From Kappaphycus alvarezii (Eukaryota > Rhodophyta > Florideophyceae > Gigartinales > Solieriaceae): DNA of 64,000 nt. Below, one piece after another: positions 19,501-31,902 of this stretch (its first letter is position 1; the number at the start of each line of letters is the position of its first letter). The stretch is taken from assembly GCA_002205965.3 (NCBI GenBank), contig NADL03000451.1, forward strand, positions 2,852,001 through 2,916,000. The letters run 5' to 3'. Position numbers and translations under genes: made by a program. Below the pieces are notes generated by a model. The model made no database searches, was not told the origin of the DNA, and worked only from the letters and a program-made list of their open reading frames with translations.

Positions 19501-22439
19501 TACACGGTAAGATATTTCCAAATTCCAAATTCTTCGTTGAAATGGACGGTGAATAGCTACCCTGCAAGGTCATTTAATCGCCAATCCCGAAAATTTTAAC
19601 GGAAATCAGAACTTTGAAAACCCAAAAAAATTAACTTGTTTCGCCAGGTTTTTTGTGATGGAATTCCGAACCTAATTTCATGCAAAAAAAGTTCGGAAGG
19701 AGTATCATCTGACGCAAACACTTAAAAATATAGATAGATTCTCATACTTTGCAGACAAATAACTTTGATACGAAGCACCTACATCTGGACATACACTTTG
19801 TGACGTCCTGTAGTGATAGAACAATATGGATTAACATTTACCTTTCATTGAATCCACACTCTGACTTAATTAATTTATTTTGGCCAATCAGATGCTTATA
19901 TTTCTAATTTTTGTTTTACAGCTGCATTATGAGCCTCTGTGATTTGAAGTAGGCTTTTTCGGCCTGAAATTTGGGCTAATAATACTCCAGGATTCCACAG
20001 GAGTATCAGTCTTCGTTAAAGCACTTCGTGGAACCGATCGACCTTCTTATGCCCTCCAATGGTTGGTTCCATTAGGCATTGGGTCAGTTCATTTCTCAAG
20101 TTAAGGGACTTCTCCCTCTTGGGCAGTCGATAGTTGAATCGAAGAATATTTTGAATCGTTGAATAATTCCATTGTTGACCAAAATTTTCTTAATAAGTCC
20201 TCTTCTACCTACTTTATCCATCCAATAACTGTTACTGAAATCATTGTAATCTTTCAATGGAATTCGTACAACTTACTCCATTTGACCTCGATTTAATGAA
20301 GCGTGATTAGTTGTGAACTATACTTCCGGGCATAAGACGACCGCAGTTTGATTTCACCATCCTAAAGTGTATTTAGTGGTACTTCGAAAGGGAATTGTTT
20401 TCATGAAATAAAGATTATTTATTTATTTATTTAAACTTCTCTTCGAAGCCGCGAGGCACTTCCAGGACCCAAGACTTTGGGCTTGGGTGGCAGTCCGGAG
20501 GATATTAAGTTAAAACTCTGAATATTGAACTTGCACAGATAGCGAAGATCTAAGGGAAACTTTACCCTGCGCGGTGACAACAAAATAATTTTTCGTAGCC
20601 TGAGTACGCTTTCGAAAACGAAATACTGTCTTCCTCTTGTTCCATTTACTGCGAAGCTTAAGAGACGAAATTAACTGATTTTATTCGTATGAATGCCATA
20701 GGGGCCTTCATGACGGAACCATTTCTAATCAATGAATGAAATTTTCTTTCATTTGATAAGCGAGGACCAAAAGTGAATTTTCGGCCACTTGACACGGTTT
20801 TACTTGAAATTGAGTCATTAAAATTTTTTCTGTGCTATGCGGAAGCTACTGTAGAGGTAGTTGGGATTTTATACGCAAACTCAGGGAATAAGGACTTTTG
20901 CTTCAAAAATTTGGCACTTCTCATGCCGTTACTGTTCTGTCGGAAAAGTTGCACTTTTTCGCTCTCTCATGCTGCAAGGACGCCTTGGTCAGTATTTATG
21001 CCTTGTCGGTCCATGCTGGTACATTCGTACTGAATCACACTTCCGTTAAGGTCTCGCTCAATCTAAGATTCTTAGTTTCCTTCTTTTTGCAGAGCAAGCA
21101 GTTTACTTTTCTCTTTGTACGAAACTGGTTTTCTCACTACATGTTGTAATGTCAGAGTTGCTGCTGAACGAGTGAAGTGGAATACATGTGAGAGAAATGA
21201 CTTGCAATGCAAGATGTATGGTACGTTATGCCTGTTGGAATGGAAATTATACAAGTACTTTTTCTAAATCGCCCGTTAGAATTTTTAGAGCTCACACGAA
21301 TATATAGATTCCGGAATTTAGTGATGAATAAAAGATTGCTCTTAGAGAGACTTTATGTTGGTCTCACGTCTACAGCTATTATTCAAATAAAATCGCAGTA
21401 ATAATCAAGTTCCATTTTAGGGAACTTTCTCTTTCAAAAGACATTATCAAGTTCAGAAAAGGCATCTAAAAGTATTTTGAATACATATTTATCACTTTTA
21501 TGAAAGTTCATAATTTATCACATATTTATGCTGAACCAAATCAAAAATACTCCTTAGAAAATGGAAAGATATGATAATATGATTTTTTTCATGAAATGGA
21601 CCGTTTGTGACCGATTTCCTTATTTCAAGTATCGAAGGATGGCTTTTTTACTGCAAAAACCTTACCTTAAACCGGAGTTTCTTTCATATCATAACATGTA
21701 GGTCCTGAAAACGTTTACATAAGGGTACAAATCAAGAAATTTGTTGTCGGTTAGTGACGGGGTTGCACTCAATTAATAAATTTTTTCGCACCGACTTATT
21801 TAGTTCTGACTTTTCTCCAGATTTTTCCACATTGCATTGTACCGATACCTTAACCAAAGGTATGGCCCTTAGTGTCTAAATGTTTTCTTTTATTTTTTAA
21901 ATGTAGTCTGACAGAATGGCTGCCTGTAGCCTGACGATTTAAGCGATACGCGTATCTCCTGGTCGGTAAAATGTACCATAGAACAAATTTGAAATCTTTA
22001 AGCACAAATATACCATAAACTCAATTTATCATAAGTTCATGACAATAATCGAATAGAAACTCGGAATTATTTTTACAATGTCCCTCTAAATGTAGGAAAA
22101 TGATATTAATTCGGAAATATTCGCTCAATTCCTTTTTTAAAAGAGTTGAAAGTAGTCAAAAATTAAGTAGCACCAAAAACTTGCTTAAGAGTCTGTAGCA
22201 CTATTCTGCAGATTTAACTTGGTTTCTACGGAAAATTTTCTCTCGAATTCTTAGATTTTTGGCCTGAATTTTATACTAAGTCGAAAAGTGCGTTCAGAAA
22301 AATATCACGAAAGGATGTCCATTATCATGAAAGAATATGTCGAGAGAGCAGCAAGAAAATTTGATTGGGAAAATACCTCTAAAACAAATATAGTTTATTT
22401 GGCACATATTTTCGCCTTTTATAGGATTTGAGCACTAAA
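19501..22439. other. AT-rich desert without a recognised gene
   Basis: About 2.9 kb of AT-rich DNA with only short frames (none over 90 codons) and no family motif on either strand. A (TTTA) run occurs near 20427-20440. It probably consists of strongly decayed transposon sequence. Confidence 0.3.
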
Positions 22440-23060
22440 TAACCACCAATATGTCTTACGGGAAAAAAAACACGGATTGAGCAACGCAAAGTGCCCAAAC
22501 AGAAAAATGTGGATCTCTTTTACGCTAAAATGACAAAAAAACTTGGCGGCTCCTGTAAATCCATCTAAAAGTTTCTTAAAACCCCCAGAAGCCATAAAAA
22601 TTCTGCTGGGTGTAGAAAGAAGGAAAAAAATACCCAGAACCGTCGGAGCATGGCTTAAAAAGCCTACAAAGCGATGGCAAGCGTAAGAAACATCAACAGA
22701 CGGCTTTAATATCCATTTCTATAGGTTCTACTCAATAGAAATTATCCTAAACTGATGTACTGGCCTGAAAAGAACAACAATGCCTTTTATCTGACAAATT
22801 TGAACAAAAAATATGGAAAGAGAGAAAGAGTTTCAAGGAGAAAACCCCAATGGGATCGGGTTGTCTTGCAAGACGAGAAAAAGTTTAAGCTTGACAGCCT
22901 CAATACCTAGTCGTATCACTGACATAGTTTGTGTGAAGATGAATGGATTTTTTCTCATCACTAGATGGATAGAGGATCGTTCATGATATGGTTCACTTTC
23001 TCCGAGAATGGGAATACCGATATTGCGATTCTGAGGTAAAAGCAAAAACGCGGCTGCCTA
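22440..23060 (+). pseudogene. Tc1/mariner transposase relic
   Basis: In the plus strand near 22850 one reads WDRVVLQDEKKFKLDSLNT, which matches the Tc1 block around the second catalytic residue (W-kV-fSDEk-FnLDg). Further on, RGSFMIWFTFSENGNTDIAIL matches GGsvMVWGafs--Gkt-l-fi. Upstream, RIEQRKVPKQ and later fragments fit the N-terminal part loosely. Several stops and shifts show long decay. No terminal repeats were found. Confidence 0.72.
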
Positions 23061-23511
23061 CAAACTGATACCGTACGCTACAAGACTACTGTAGAGGACT
23101 GTACCTCTTGTCGTTCGCTGCTGAAAACCATTCAAAGGGTTGAGTGTACAATATAAGAATGATTCCATTAATCTAGCAACGGGGGAAGAGATGAAATTTT
23201 ATTCAAATGAAGTATGAGGGGACCTTACGGCCCCTACTGGACCTAACAGGGCTAAAAAGAGCTGAATTTGCGCTGGTTGATTATAATGGTCGTGTAATGA
23301 TGCATGAATGCTGACACTGTTGTTCGGAGCGCGCAAAACGCCGTGACAGCAGACCTTGCTCGCCTCGCGGCACTACAATTTGCGATATCCTGGAGGAGCT
23401 GGAGGCCAGAGATGTCGATCTGGGCTTAAAAATCAATGACCAGGGGTCGAAGTTCGGTGCATTCAGACCGGAATGGGAAGTCCTAGTACAGTAGATGTGT
23501 GTCGCTCGACT

Positions 23512-23850
23512 CGAGCGTGGACCTGTCCGGGGGCGGGCTATCGCTGCCAATGTCAGTACCGTGCTCGATATGAATTGCAAGCTCCCCGTAGTAAGATGAT
23601 ACTGTCAATTGGAGAGTCGTAAGGTGCGTTGTTCTTCAATTTTTCTTTACCTTTTCTGGCACTCAAGTAGGGGTAATTTTACTCATGGTTATATACTACA
23701 TTGACACCCACTGGCGAGAAGCCAGATTCGGTGTAGTGCGCATCATACAATAACATGAGACAAATGCAAACTTCTGAATCCCTCTTCTGACATGTAATCA
23801 AATAAACAAAAGAGATTAATTCGTTCTGTGAAATATTACTTGTCTCAACA
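23512..23850 (-). repeat. LTR of Copia 1, left (3' relative to its coding strand)
   Basis: Shares with the right copy the blocks GGGCGGGCTATCGCTGCC, AGAAGCCAGATTCGGTGTAG and a TGTCTC-ACA end. About 60 bp present here are missing in the right copy. The uninterrupted reading CATCATACAATAACATGAGA shows where the other copy was split. Confidence 0.75.
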
Positions 23851-23987
23851 CTTGTCTCTCTCCAAGAGCTAACAGAAACACTATTTTGCCTACTCTGTTT
23901 GCTTTCTGTCAACTCATGCATTCGGGGCCAGCATGAGCATATTAGTCTTTATCAAATTGATCAATGAGGTGAATGGAGCTCCTTTAG

Positions 23988-25270
23988 TCATGTATTTTCT
24001 GGATTTTGCGCAGTCAGTATCCAGTAAACATCATTGATTTCTCGCCGCTCGTACGACTGCCTGAGCATAGAAAGGTCAGTCAACTGCCTCTTTTCAGTGG
24101 TAATGTTGATACGTACCATACTGTCATATGAACTCTTCGAATCGGTATAAATGCGCAATGGGACATTCTTTCCGAATATGAAATTCAAAGTCAAACGGAT
24201 TGCCGTCGATATACCGAATCCATGTACTTCAGCAAAGAGCTTTGCTACCAGGGAACTACGTGGTACCCTTCTCGTCTTTGTTCTGGAGTACTGGATAATT
24301 TTTTTACGTCCACTGCTGTCCATCAGCGTTACTAAGATTCCAAGTTGGGAACTCATTTCCGCGTTCTTAGCAAAAGCTTGCATCAACAAATACAGAAATT
24401 GACAAGGAGTCATGATCCAACTTAATATATATTAAAATTAAATACGGATTTTCAATGCATGCTCTTAAATACTTGTTTAACTGTCTGATATCGTCCCGTT
24501 CAGGTTCCATTACCTGAGATGCCATTGCGAATCCTATTGAGACTTCAGGTCTGCACACTGCGGCAACGCACGACCCAAGAGCCATCTGTGAGATAAAAGC
24601 AGCCTAATTAATCACAGATCCGTCCAAAATTTTGATCTTAGGGGTGCTTCTAGGTTGCGTGAGTGTATGTGAGTCCTCGTTTTTATATATGATAGCAACC
24701 GTTGAAACGTAGAGATCCCAGGGTGTCCAAGTATTAAGTCGGCTTCGACTTAAAACTTGAGCTTAGATACCTCTCCATTTGGATAAATGCGTTATTTCCA
24801 CCTCCTAACGTATCATCAGTTTGGAGGCAAGTGAAGTCCCTCGGGCTATTTTTCTTTTCTGGCGTGAATGGGAAAAACATAAAACATTGGTCATATGTAC
24901 ATGGTTCCATACCGAGTTTAACAGTGTGTTCTCGAGAATATTTTGTAAGCCAATGTGATCCTGCCTCAGGAATTCCATAAAGATGCTTTAGGATACACAA
25001 AAATGTCCTCCCTGGGTAATTGAGTATCGCAGGCGGTTTTACGTAGATGTGCCTGTTGATAAGACTTTCGGACTGCGTTTAGGCCTACGAAATATCTCTA
25101 GAAAAGATCCTCATTTCGAGGTTAATGCTGCAAAGTGCCTGCAGAAGTCGCTGGGTTGCGCGTTGCACCGTGGGTGAATAAGTTAATAGTCCATGTTGAG
25201 AGTCGTTGAACGCTTGTACTACGAGGCGGGACTTTTCGTATGGTTCTGGCAATCCTTCATGCTTCACCTC
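23988..25270 (-). pseudogene. Copia 1 reverse transcriptase and RNase H
   Basis: RT pieces: KSRLVVQAFND and LLTYSPTVQRATQRLLQAL (25085-25267); LYGIPEAGSHWL and CLQTDDTLGGGN (24734-25000). RNase H pieces: VFVDASF (24367-24585), then MSSQLGILVTLMDSSG, RVPRSSLVAKLFAEVHG and the IYTDSKSSYDSM, EKRQLTDLSMLRQSYE blocks (23988-24413). The catalytic RT pair is embedded as QTDD. Frames are separated by shifts and stops. Confidence 0.82.
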
Positions 25271-25470
25271 ATCTACGAATCAGCTCCCATAAATGCGCCT
25301 TCTAACAGCTTCAGATTCACGAAAAAGTTTAAAAACACCAATAGATATCCAACCGTCCTTTTCCTTTTTCTATACTCCTTGAAAAGCTTGTGGTCTGTCG
25401 ATTCTGGCCGAAATCTAGCTGCCATTACCTCTGTAGACTCGTCCCTGCATTTCTACAATGATTCATTTGT

Positions 25471-26534
25471 TCATGCTGTTGGCACAAGTGGTGTGCGATA
25501 GCGTTTCACGACAGTACTGCTAAAAGGGGTCGGACCGTGGGGTAGCAGTACAGTGAAAGTCTCTCCTTCGATACTCAATAATGCGAATAGGCCTTCCCAC
25601 TTATCCTTCTTACGCTTATACGCTAGAAAATGTGATCCAATCGGCGCTGTATGTATGTCAGAAGTGTCCGGGCCATTCCTTGTACTTAGGGCTCTTCTGA
25701 CCTGGCGTTTGGCAAAGAGCTTATTCATCTCTGCAGTAGCTTTCTTCAATGCGACAGCGAGTTGGAATGTAGTATTCGAAGGTTTGTCATTTGGAAGGCC
25801 TAGTCTAGGCAGTGCGCCGTATACTAGTAGGGAAGGTACTTAACCATCAGGTCCAACCGTATCGTTAACTGCTTTGACGGCTGTTTGTGAGGCAGCCCCA
25901 TCGTACAAGTTTTGTGCTTCAGTCTTGATTGTTTGAAATGCCCTTCTTATAGGTCCGTGGTTCATATGGTCGTAAGTGAGGTAATTAGGAGACTCAACGG
26001 GAACTTGCTTCGTCCAGATGTGAAAGAGACATGATTCTGTCTGGAACGCAGCAGATATAAATTGTTATCCTGCATCAAAAGTGACAACGTTTGGTGGGCC
26101 CAGATAGGCATCCATCCGATATAGACGCAAGGATTTCTGAATATCTGATGTAGACACAGTAGGGAGCCATCGTGCAGCCTGATATCGGGTGGACTCGTCA
26201 AAGACATGTAAGATAGGCTTTCATAATAAATTCAATATATCAACAAACATGCTTTGGTTAGAATTCTTATCATCCCGTATTGTGAACTTAAATCTCCTCG
26301 GTTTCTGAGCATATTTTTGGCATGGATCACATGGACGTGTGATTTTGTCAAGGGAAGCTCTTTCTTGGTCATCGATTTTGTCAGAATAAGCACGTTTGAG
26401 TAGTTTTGCGATTTTCTTGGGGCTCCGATGCCAAAGCGTCTGTGTAGGCGACTTAGTTCCGCATATGTGAAAAGGAAGTAAGTACTTGGGTTCCAGAGAA
26501 AAATTAAAATCCCGAATGCCCTTTCTGTGTTCAA
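25471..26534 (-). pseudogene. Copia 1 integrase
   Basis: The 5' part (26232-26534) has LSRLHRRFGIG, the copia pre-integrase zinc region, and in a neighbouring frame PRRFKFTIRDD followed by FVDIL. The 3' part (25471-25850) reads GALPRLGLPNDKP, KKATAEMNKLFAKRQVRRAL and STRNGPDTSDIH, then the C-terminal beta domain EGLFALLSIEGETFTVLLPHG. This precedes RT on the minus strand, as in copia pol. Confidence 0.8.
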
Positions 26535-26561
26535 AAAGAGCCCGAAGGACAGATGAAATAA

Positions 26562-26882
26562 TTACTCTGTTATGTTATCGTAGTAAATCCCTAGCTGGTC
26601 CGTATCCTGAAATATGAGCAAAATAGGAAGATCTCTACTAATCATATGTACAGTAAGCTGCATCATGGCATTATGAAACGTGAAAGATATGACAGCAGTT
26701 ACCTTTGAGCGTGCAGTTCTTTTGCCAAACGTAACTGAGCCTGTTACTGTACGGTCTATACGGGCATTGGTACCAGTGTGAAGGCAGTATGCCCGTACTG
26801 TACCATTACGCTTGTACTCCCTCTGGCGCATCCTCAATATACCATTACCCCATAAAAATTCTCCTCTGCATATCGGCAACAT
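26562..26882 (-). pseudogene. Copia 1 protease-region fragment
   Basis: The frame ends VHMISRDLPILLIFQDTDQL, similar to the copia protease C-terminus in which P-LLGLD-mD-l follows a beta strand. The catalytic Asp region is not clear. It is placed correctly between gag and integrase. Confidence 0.55.
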
Positions 26883-27291
26883 CTTGTAAGAGCATGTACT
26901 GAAGTAGGCTCCTTCAAATGTGCCACAAATGAAGTAGGATTATCGGTTTGTTCCATCCATGGGAAGAAATGTGTATTGTTGTCATCGCCCTCGTTACTCA
27001 CATCGAACCTAGTAATTTTCGCCGTAATGTATGCAAATTACTGCATTACATATTCCTCATCTGATGAGGACGAGTTCTTGTCTTCTTTGATGAAGGCCTC
27101 TAACTTCTGGAATGTCTCATTTATATTTTAAGCCCTAATTAATTCGGCCCTGCTACGATTTGTTGACCAAAAACCCTATTTATTACAAAAAAACATGTTT
27201 TGTTCTGTTTAATCCCTTTTTTATGGTATCAGCGGTCCACAATCAAAGCGTTAGCAGTAGAATTGCTTCGAGCTTGTGGTTTGTATGAGGC

Positions 27292-27740
27292 CTATGAGGT
27301 GTGTAAGTCTGCTATAACCCCTTGTATGGTCTCAACTGGTTTGAAATACACATGCTTACACTCATCAGTATCCTTCGTATTGTTCAGTAACTTGTAGCGG
27401 AAAATAGTATCATTAAGGTACTCATGCTGTAAAGAGACGTTAATATCCTGAAGTCTATTGATAAGTATTTCCAAGCAGTCCGTACCGGACTTCCCAATAT
27501 GATGAGCTATTACAGCTGATAAAGTTAAGTTATCCCATTCATACAGAAATTTTCGGACTCTTTCTGCAGTCTGAAATCGAGCGTTGGTCTTTTCGACCAA
27601 TTGCTGCAAAGTGTATCCTGTGCTGTGCAAAGAATCAGAGTAGTACTGGCTTCAAATTCTGCACAACACAATCTAAAATACTCTGCATTTATCCTCATCC
27701 ACAATTGCAGTCTGCTTACACCTGTCAACAAAAATTGCAT
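27292..27740 (-). pseudogene. Copia 1 Gag fragment
   Basis: Reads NARFQTAERVRKFLYEWDNL, then ECLEIL-type CLEILINRLQDINVSLQHEY, NDTIFRYKLLNNTKD and YFKPVETIQGVIADLHTS. These are conserved blocks of the copia-type Gag associated with the QTDD lineage. A stop near 27290 truncates it. Confidence 0.72.
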
Positions 27741-28314
27741 TTATTCTTTCAAAATTGTCTCCCGGTTTTCCATTGTATCTGTCTGCACCACAATGATAGG
27801 CTTTAAACAAGTTCGACAAAGCCGAGAAAGATCTTCTTGCATTTCCGTTGGTAAGCCGCGATTATTTGAGCTATCAAATCTTGGTGCCACACGAACTTCA
27901 AGATCGTCATTTGTTATGTCTATTCCACTCGATTTTCATAATTTGACCGTGGAAATTCTTCACATACAACCTCATATAAATCTTCTGCAATTAATATATT
28001 TCTCCCCTGCCTAACATACACTCCCAAAGTCAAAGATAGTCACGTAATTCACGCCTAATTTCGCTGCCAATATTTGCAAAATCTTCCTTGGTATGGTCAG
28101 AAAAGTCTTCAGCAAAGTACTCGGATAAGTCTTCACTCTTCCAGTTCTTAATTTGGTATGTTTCGAGCCTAAATAAATAAAAATCGTTCATTTCATCAGC
28201 GGTAGCCCCGACTGGTAGTCATTTCCGATTACGAAGGTTTTCGTTGTCAGTTAACATGTCTGATTAGCTGACTTTCCCACTTGATTACAGAAAACTGGCC
28301 AGTTTACCTCAACT

Positions 28315-28490
28315 TGAGCGTGGATAAATCTCGGGGCGGGCTATCGCTGCCGATGTCAGTACCGTGCTCGATACGATTACAAGCCCCCCGTAATAAGATG
28401 AAACTCCGGAGAAGTTTACCTATGGTTATGTAATACATTGAAACCCACTGGTGAGAAGCCAGATTCGGTGTAGTGCGCATCATACAATAA
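28315..28490 (-). repeat. Copia 1 right LTR, part 1
   Basis: Runs from about TGAGCGTGG to CATCATACAATAA, where the Harbinger-like element begins. Its continuation is 31903-32000. Confidence 0.72.
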
Positions 28491-28530
28491 TGGGTCAAAC
28501 CTGAAAACACAAATCACAAATCATAAACGC
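28491..28530. repeat. Left terminal inverted repeat of the Harbinger-like element
   Basis: TGGGTCAAACCTGAAAACAC then AAATCACAAATCA. It matches the reverse complement of 31862-31902 over about 28 bp with one substitution, after which both sides continue in AAATCACAAA-type repeats. Confidence 0.88.
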
Positions 28531-29239
28531 TCAAATACACAAATTTCAGGGTTCGTGTACACATAAAATGTGTAATCCTGGTTGAGACCCCCCTCTCCAT
28601 CGAGCAAAGTTGCTCCATGACTCAAAGCACAAATTTTGTGACAGCAGGGTCAAGGACACACTACTTAACGCGATCGTGTTGACTTTTCCGCGCGAAGAGC
28701 TACTACCGCGAAACATATCCGAAAATGCGAACATTCCATTTGTACTGTTCTTTCTCGATGTCATCGCTGTGCCATCTCTCATATTAATACTCTCCAAGCC
28801 CCTCCCAAAACAATCTATACACCAAATCCCTCACACAAAAATAGCTTTCCTACCTAAACTTCCCTACCCAACGTCCTTCCTCCGGCACCCCTTAAAATCC
28901 TTCTAAAACACCAGCGTGACTCTTTTCACTCCCTCCCTTCCCAGTTTCCTTCCCTACAGGCGTTTTAATACAGCAGGAAACCGACATTCAGGTAAACAAT
29001 GCCAAATCGAATTGAATCGGATCAGGTACCCGGTACCCTCATCTAGTGCCCAGACACCCATGAACCGATAAATTGCCGTGTCATCCCTATGAGCGTTACT
29101 ATAGCGGCTTTCATGGCCCTTCGAAGGGCGCCTTTTCGGAATAAACGACAGAGCCCACACCCAGTTACGATTATGCTGACGGAAAAAAGCCGCCAAATAA
29201 CAATCCGCATCGCAGAAAATAATTTCGCGGGACTCGCGA

Positions 29240-29960
29240 TCAACAGAGAAATTTATAGACAAAGAAGACCTTCCACCCCGTTCGAAAAATCAAAAAAATT
29301 AAGTGAAAAGGAAGTGCGGGACCAGCTTCCTCCCGTGGTACTGGATTTACTAGAAAAGAGGTGGAATTTTTTCTGGATCTGCTTGATGAAATTCTACTGC
29401 TCTGTCAGGAACAGTGGGATAAATTGCAGAAAAAACATGCAGATGCGTTCCCCCTCGAAAATAGGACTGTGGATAGTCTTAAGAGAAAAATTGCGTCTTT
29501 ACACCGCAAGAAGAGGCCTGCAAGAGATACAGCCATACCTAGAGATGTTCGCTGCGCAGAAGAGGTGCGCTACCGCATGACGGAATGAGCAGATATCGGA
29601 GATGGAGCGGACGCCGAAGTGATCACGATCGAAATTGTTTCGACCAAACAAACGGAACCCCAAGATACGGGAGCTGTTGGCAATACTCCGCAGAAAGACA
29701 GTTGTGCTACTGTAATCGACCCATCGGCTCGGAAGGCCACTGCAAGGCCGATAGTTAGACGTCAATTAACTCCGCAGTCTAGGGAAGCTTCCTTTTTCTA
29801 ATGAGATTTTAAAAATAATGATGGTGCAGGACCAGCAGAGAAGAGATGATGAGGCAATATGGAGAGAAGAAAACAAGCTTGATAAGCGCGAGCGTCGTAA
29901 GAAAGAGAGTCCTCCTGGTAAGCGCTATATGAAGATGATGATTGTCATGGTTTCTAGTAA
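29240..29960 (+). pseudogene. SANT/Myb-like DUF6818-type protein of the Harbinger-like element
   Basis: One frame gives EKEVRDQLPPVVLDLLEKR. The next gives EFFLDLLDEILLLCQEQWDKL, NRTVDSLKRKIASLHRKKRP and RDVRCAEEVRYR, which follow the pattern of the Myb/SANT-like domain annotated as DUF6818 (leu-rich helix, W, NRT-DSLKRK, charged exit helix). Later frames read MMVQDQQRRDDEAIWREENK and RKKESPPGKRYMKMM, the usual charged coiled tail. Frame shifts separate the parts. In Harbinger systems such a protein helps the transposase enter the nucleus and bind ends. Confidence 0.7.
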
Positions 29961-30505
29961 CATAAGAACCATTCCAAAGCAAAGCGAGTAACTTAAAGGT
30001 TAAATGCTTCCTTAAAAAACAAATCTCCCTCTACACTCAGTCGCTGCATATACGTGCTGAGATTTTGGTTAATTACAATATAGGTCTAACTGGTATTGAA
30101 TAGGAGCACGGTGCAGAGCAACATAATCTTTCTTTCTCCGTGCCCTTCATAGAAAAACCTGTCTTTCATTCTCGGAAATGATGATTGAAAAGCCCTCATT
30201 CCTCATTCAGAAGTTTGTATGGCGGCACTAGCTTGACAGACCAATGTAAATTCTTCTCCCCCTTTAGCATGAGTTTCATCGTGTGCCGATTTAATCAAGA
30301 AGGGTAGCTTTCATTCGAAAATGCAGAGTCAACTACAATTTTCCGCCTTGCTCATGGAAACTCTTCTTTAATTTTTCATGCAATCCTCCCTATTCAGCTA
30401 CAGCAGAGTATTTTATGTTGCCGGGGCACTTATTGCGCAAGAAATTATGTGGCCGCTTGTGAGAAAACAAAAACTTTACTTACGAAGTGGTCGCAACTAC
30501 ACCCA

Positions 30506-31086
30506 CTATAAAAACATGTTTTGTATCACACAGTCACCTGATTTTTCTAAATACAACTTGATGCCGTCAGAAACTCCGTGCAAATGAGAAAAAATTGGGT
30601 TCCTCGCTGCAATTGCCGCTTGGTAATCCTTCATTTTATCTTTATTTGGCATCTTTACCAGTGATCCTTCGCCTAGTGACATAACTCTTAGCAAAAACAT
30701 TCTACCGAACCTTAAAACAGCGAGCAGACAGAGTTCGTAATCCCAAAAAGCATAAAAAGAGACCAATATCCGCCTCTGGCCCTGTACCAAGCAAGAGTAA
30801 GACCTAAACACAGTGAGGCGTTCATGACCCTCTGCCGACCTCTTCTCTTCTCTCTAAAAGGTAATATCCATACCATCCCTTTTTTTGAGTACGTTGTATG
30901 CCGTCTATAAAGAGCTGTGAAGGGAAGAAGGAGCCTGGTGAATGTAAAATGGTACAGGCCTCTCATAGTGATAAGTGATTGGTCGCATGTGGAATACAGA
31001 AAGAACGTGAATGGAGACATAGCTGGACTCCTTAAACAATGCGGGGTAATTCGATGGTCTGGGCGACGGGCGACTTCGGTAGACAA
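30506..31086 (-). pseudogene. Harbinger-like DDE transposase fragment
   Basis: Reads RRGRQRVMNASLCLGLTLAW, YRARGGYWSLFMLFGIT, LRFGRMFLLRVM, then HGVSDGIKLYLEKSGDCVIQN. The last block matches the first catalytic aspartate region (GamDG-KlyLeksGd--iQN) of DDE superfamily endonucleases. The frame ends soon after at a stop; the C-terminal catalytic blocks are not clear in this copy but are seen in another relic at 48.3-48.7 kb. Confidence 0.78.
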
Positions 31087-31861
31087 CTAGTCTCGAAATG
31101 AAGGGGTAGATAAGTGTTGCTGCTCATGACTGAGAATGAGCATGGCCATATTTCTTAAATCTGGCATAGAGCGGAGGATTTTAAAAGGGCAGAGAGGTAG
31201 TAAACGATAGGTCTGGTGGAGCGAGAGAGTGGAGGGGAAGGCGTAGGGTTGGAGGGACTGAAGAGTGGAGATGAATGTTGAAGAGCTTTCGTAGAATGTT
31301 GGGGAGCTATCGTAGAACAGAAACAAGAAGAAGCGCAAGAGTTTAGTTTCTGATGGAGAGGGAATGTAATAAAGCTCAGGAAGTGATGGGGGCGGGCGTG
31401 TTGCTGAAGAATATTTTGGGTTTTCAATATCAGTAAGAATGCAAAGGTATTGAAAGGGGAGGGGAGCCTCCATTGAGTGGGCTCGAGGCCTGATGAGCTG
31501 GTGGTGGCGGCCGTGTGGGAACGAAGAGTGTGGAAGGTCTGAGCATGTAGAGGGGAACGGAAATGAAGGTGATGATCGTCATAGCGGTAGGAGAGGGTTC
31601 GAGAAATTTCGCACGCAATGAACAAACAGACCCATTGTACTGTAGGAAACTGGACAGTGAGATGAAATCCTGATGGTCCACGTAACGGATAAGTCAAAAA
31701 CTTGCTGGCTTATCCATTAAATAATTGGTAGGCCATACTAAATGTCTACACCGCCAACTGTAGCGCACTGTCAGCACCTACCTACAGATATTTGCGCAAC
31801 TTTCACATTTTGCTAAATTGCGTTTTTCAGAATCGCTTCCAACGACACACGGCGCATTTTG

Positions 31862-31902
31862 TGATTTCTGATTTTGTGATTTCTGTTTTCAGGTTTGACC
31901 CA
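31862..31902. repeat. Right terminal inverted repeat of the Harbinger-like element
   Basis: Ends TTCAGGTTTGACCCA, the inverse of the left end, preceded by repeated TGATTTCTG/TTTTGTGATTTC. Confidence 0.88.

Larger units (their letters stand above)
28491..31902. mobile_element. Harbinger-like DNA transposon nested in a Copia LTR
   Basis: Left end TGGGTCAAACCTGAAAACA; the right end is its reverse complement with small changes, followed inside by AAATCACAAA motifs on both sides. It interrupts the Copia 1 LTR at CATACAATA/TATGAGAC. A TA or ATA duplication is possible. The element carries a SANT/DUF6818-like ORF on the plus strand and a DDE transposase on the minus strand, a two-gene set typical of PIF/Harbinger. 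A G-rich skewed segment lies at 31.15-31.60 kb. Confidence 0.85.

Noticed and set aside
31155..31697. 180-codon Ser/Pro-rich minus-strand ORF in the Harbinger-like element
   Set aside because: It lies in a G-rich skewed tract; three overlapping frames look equally open and no family is recognised.
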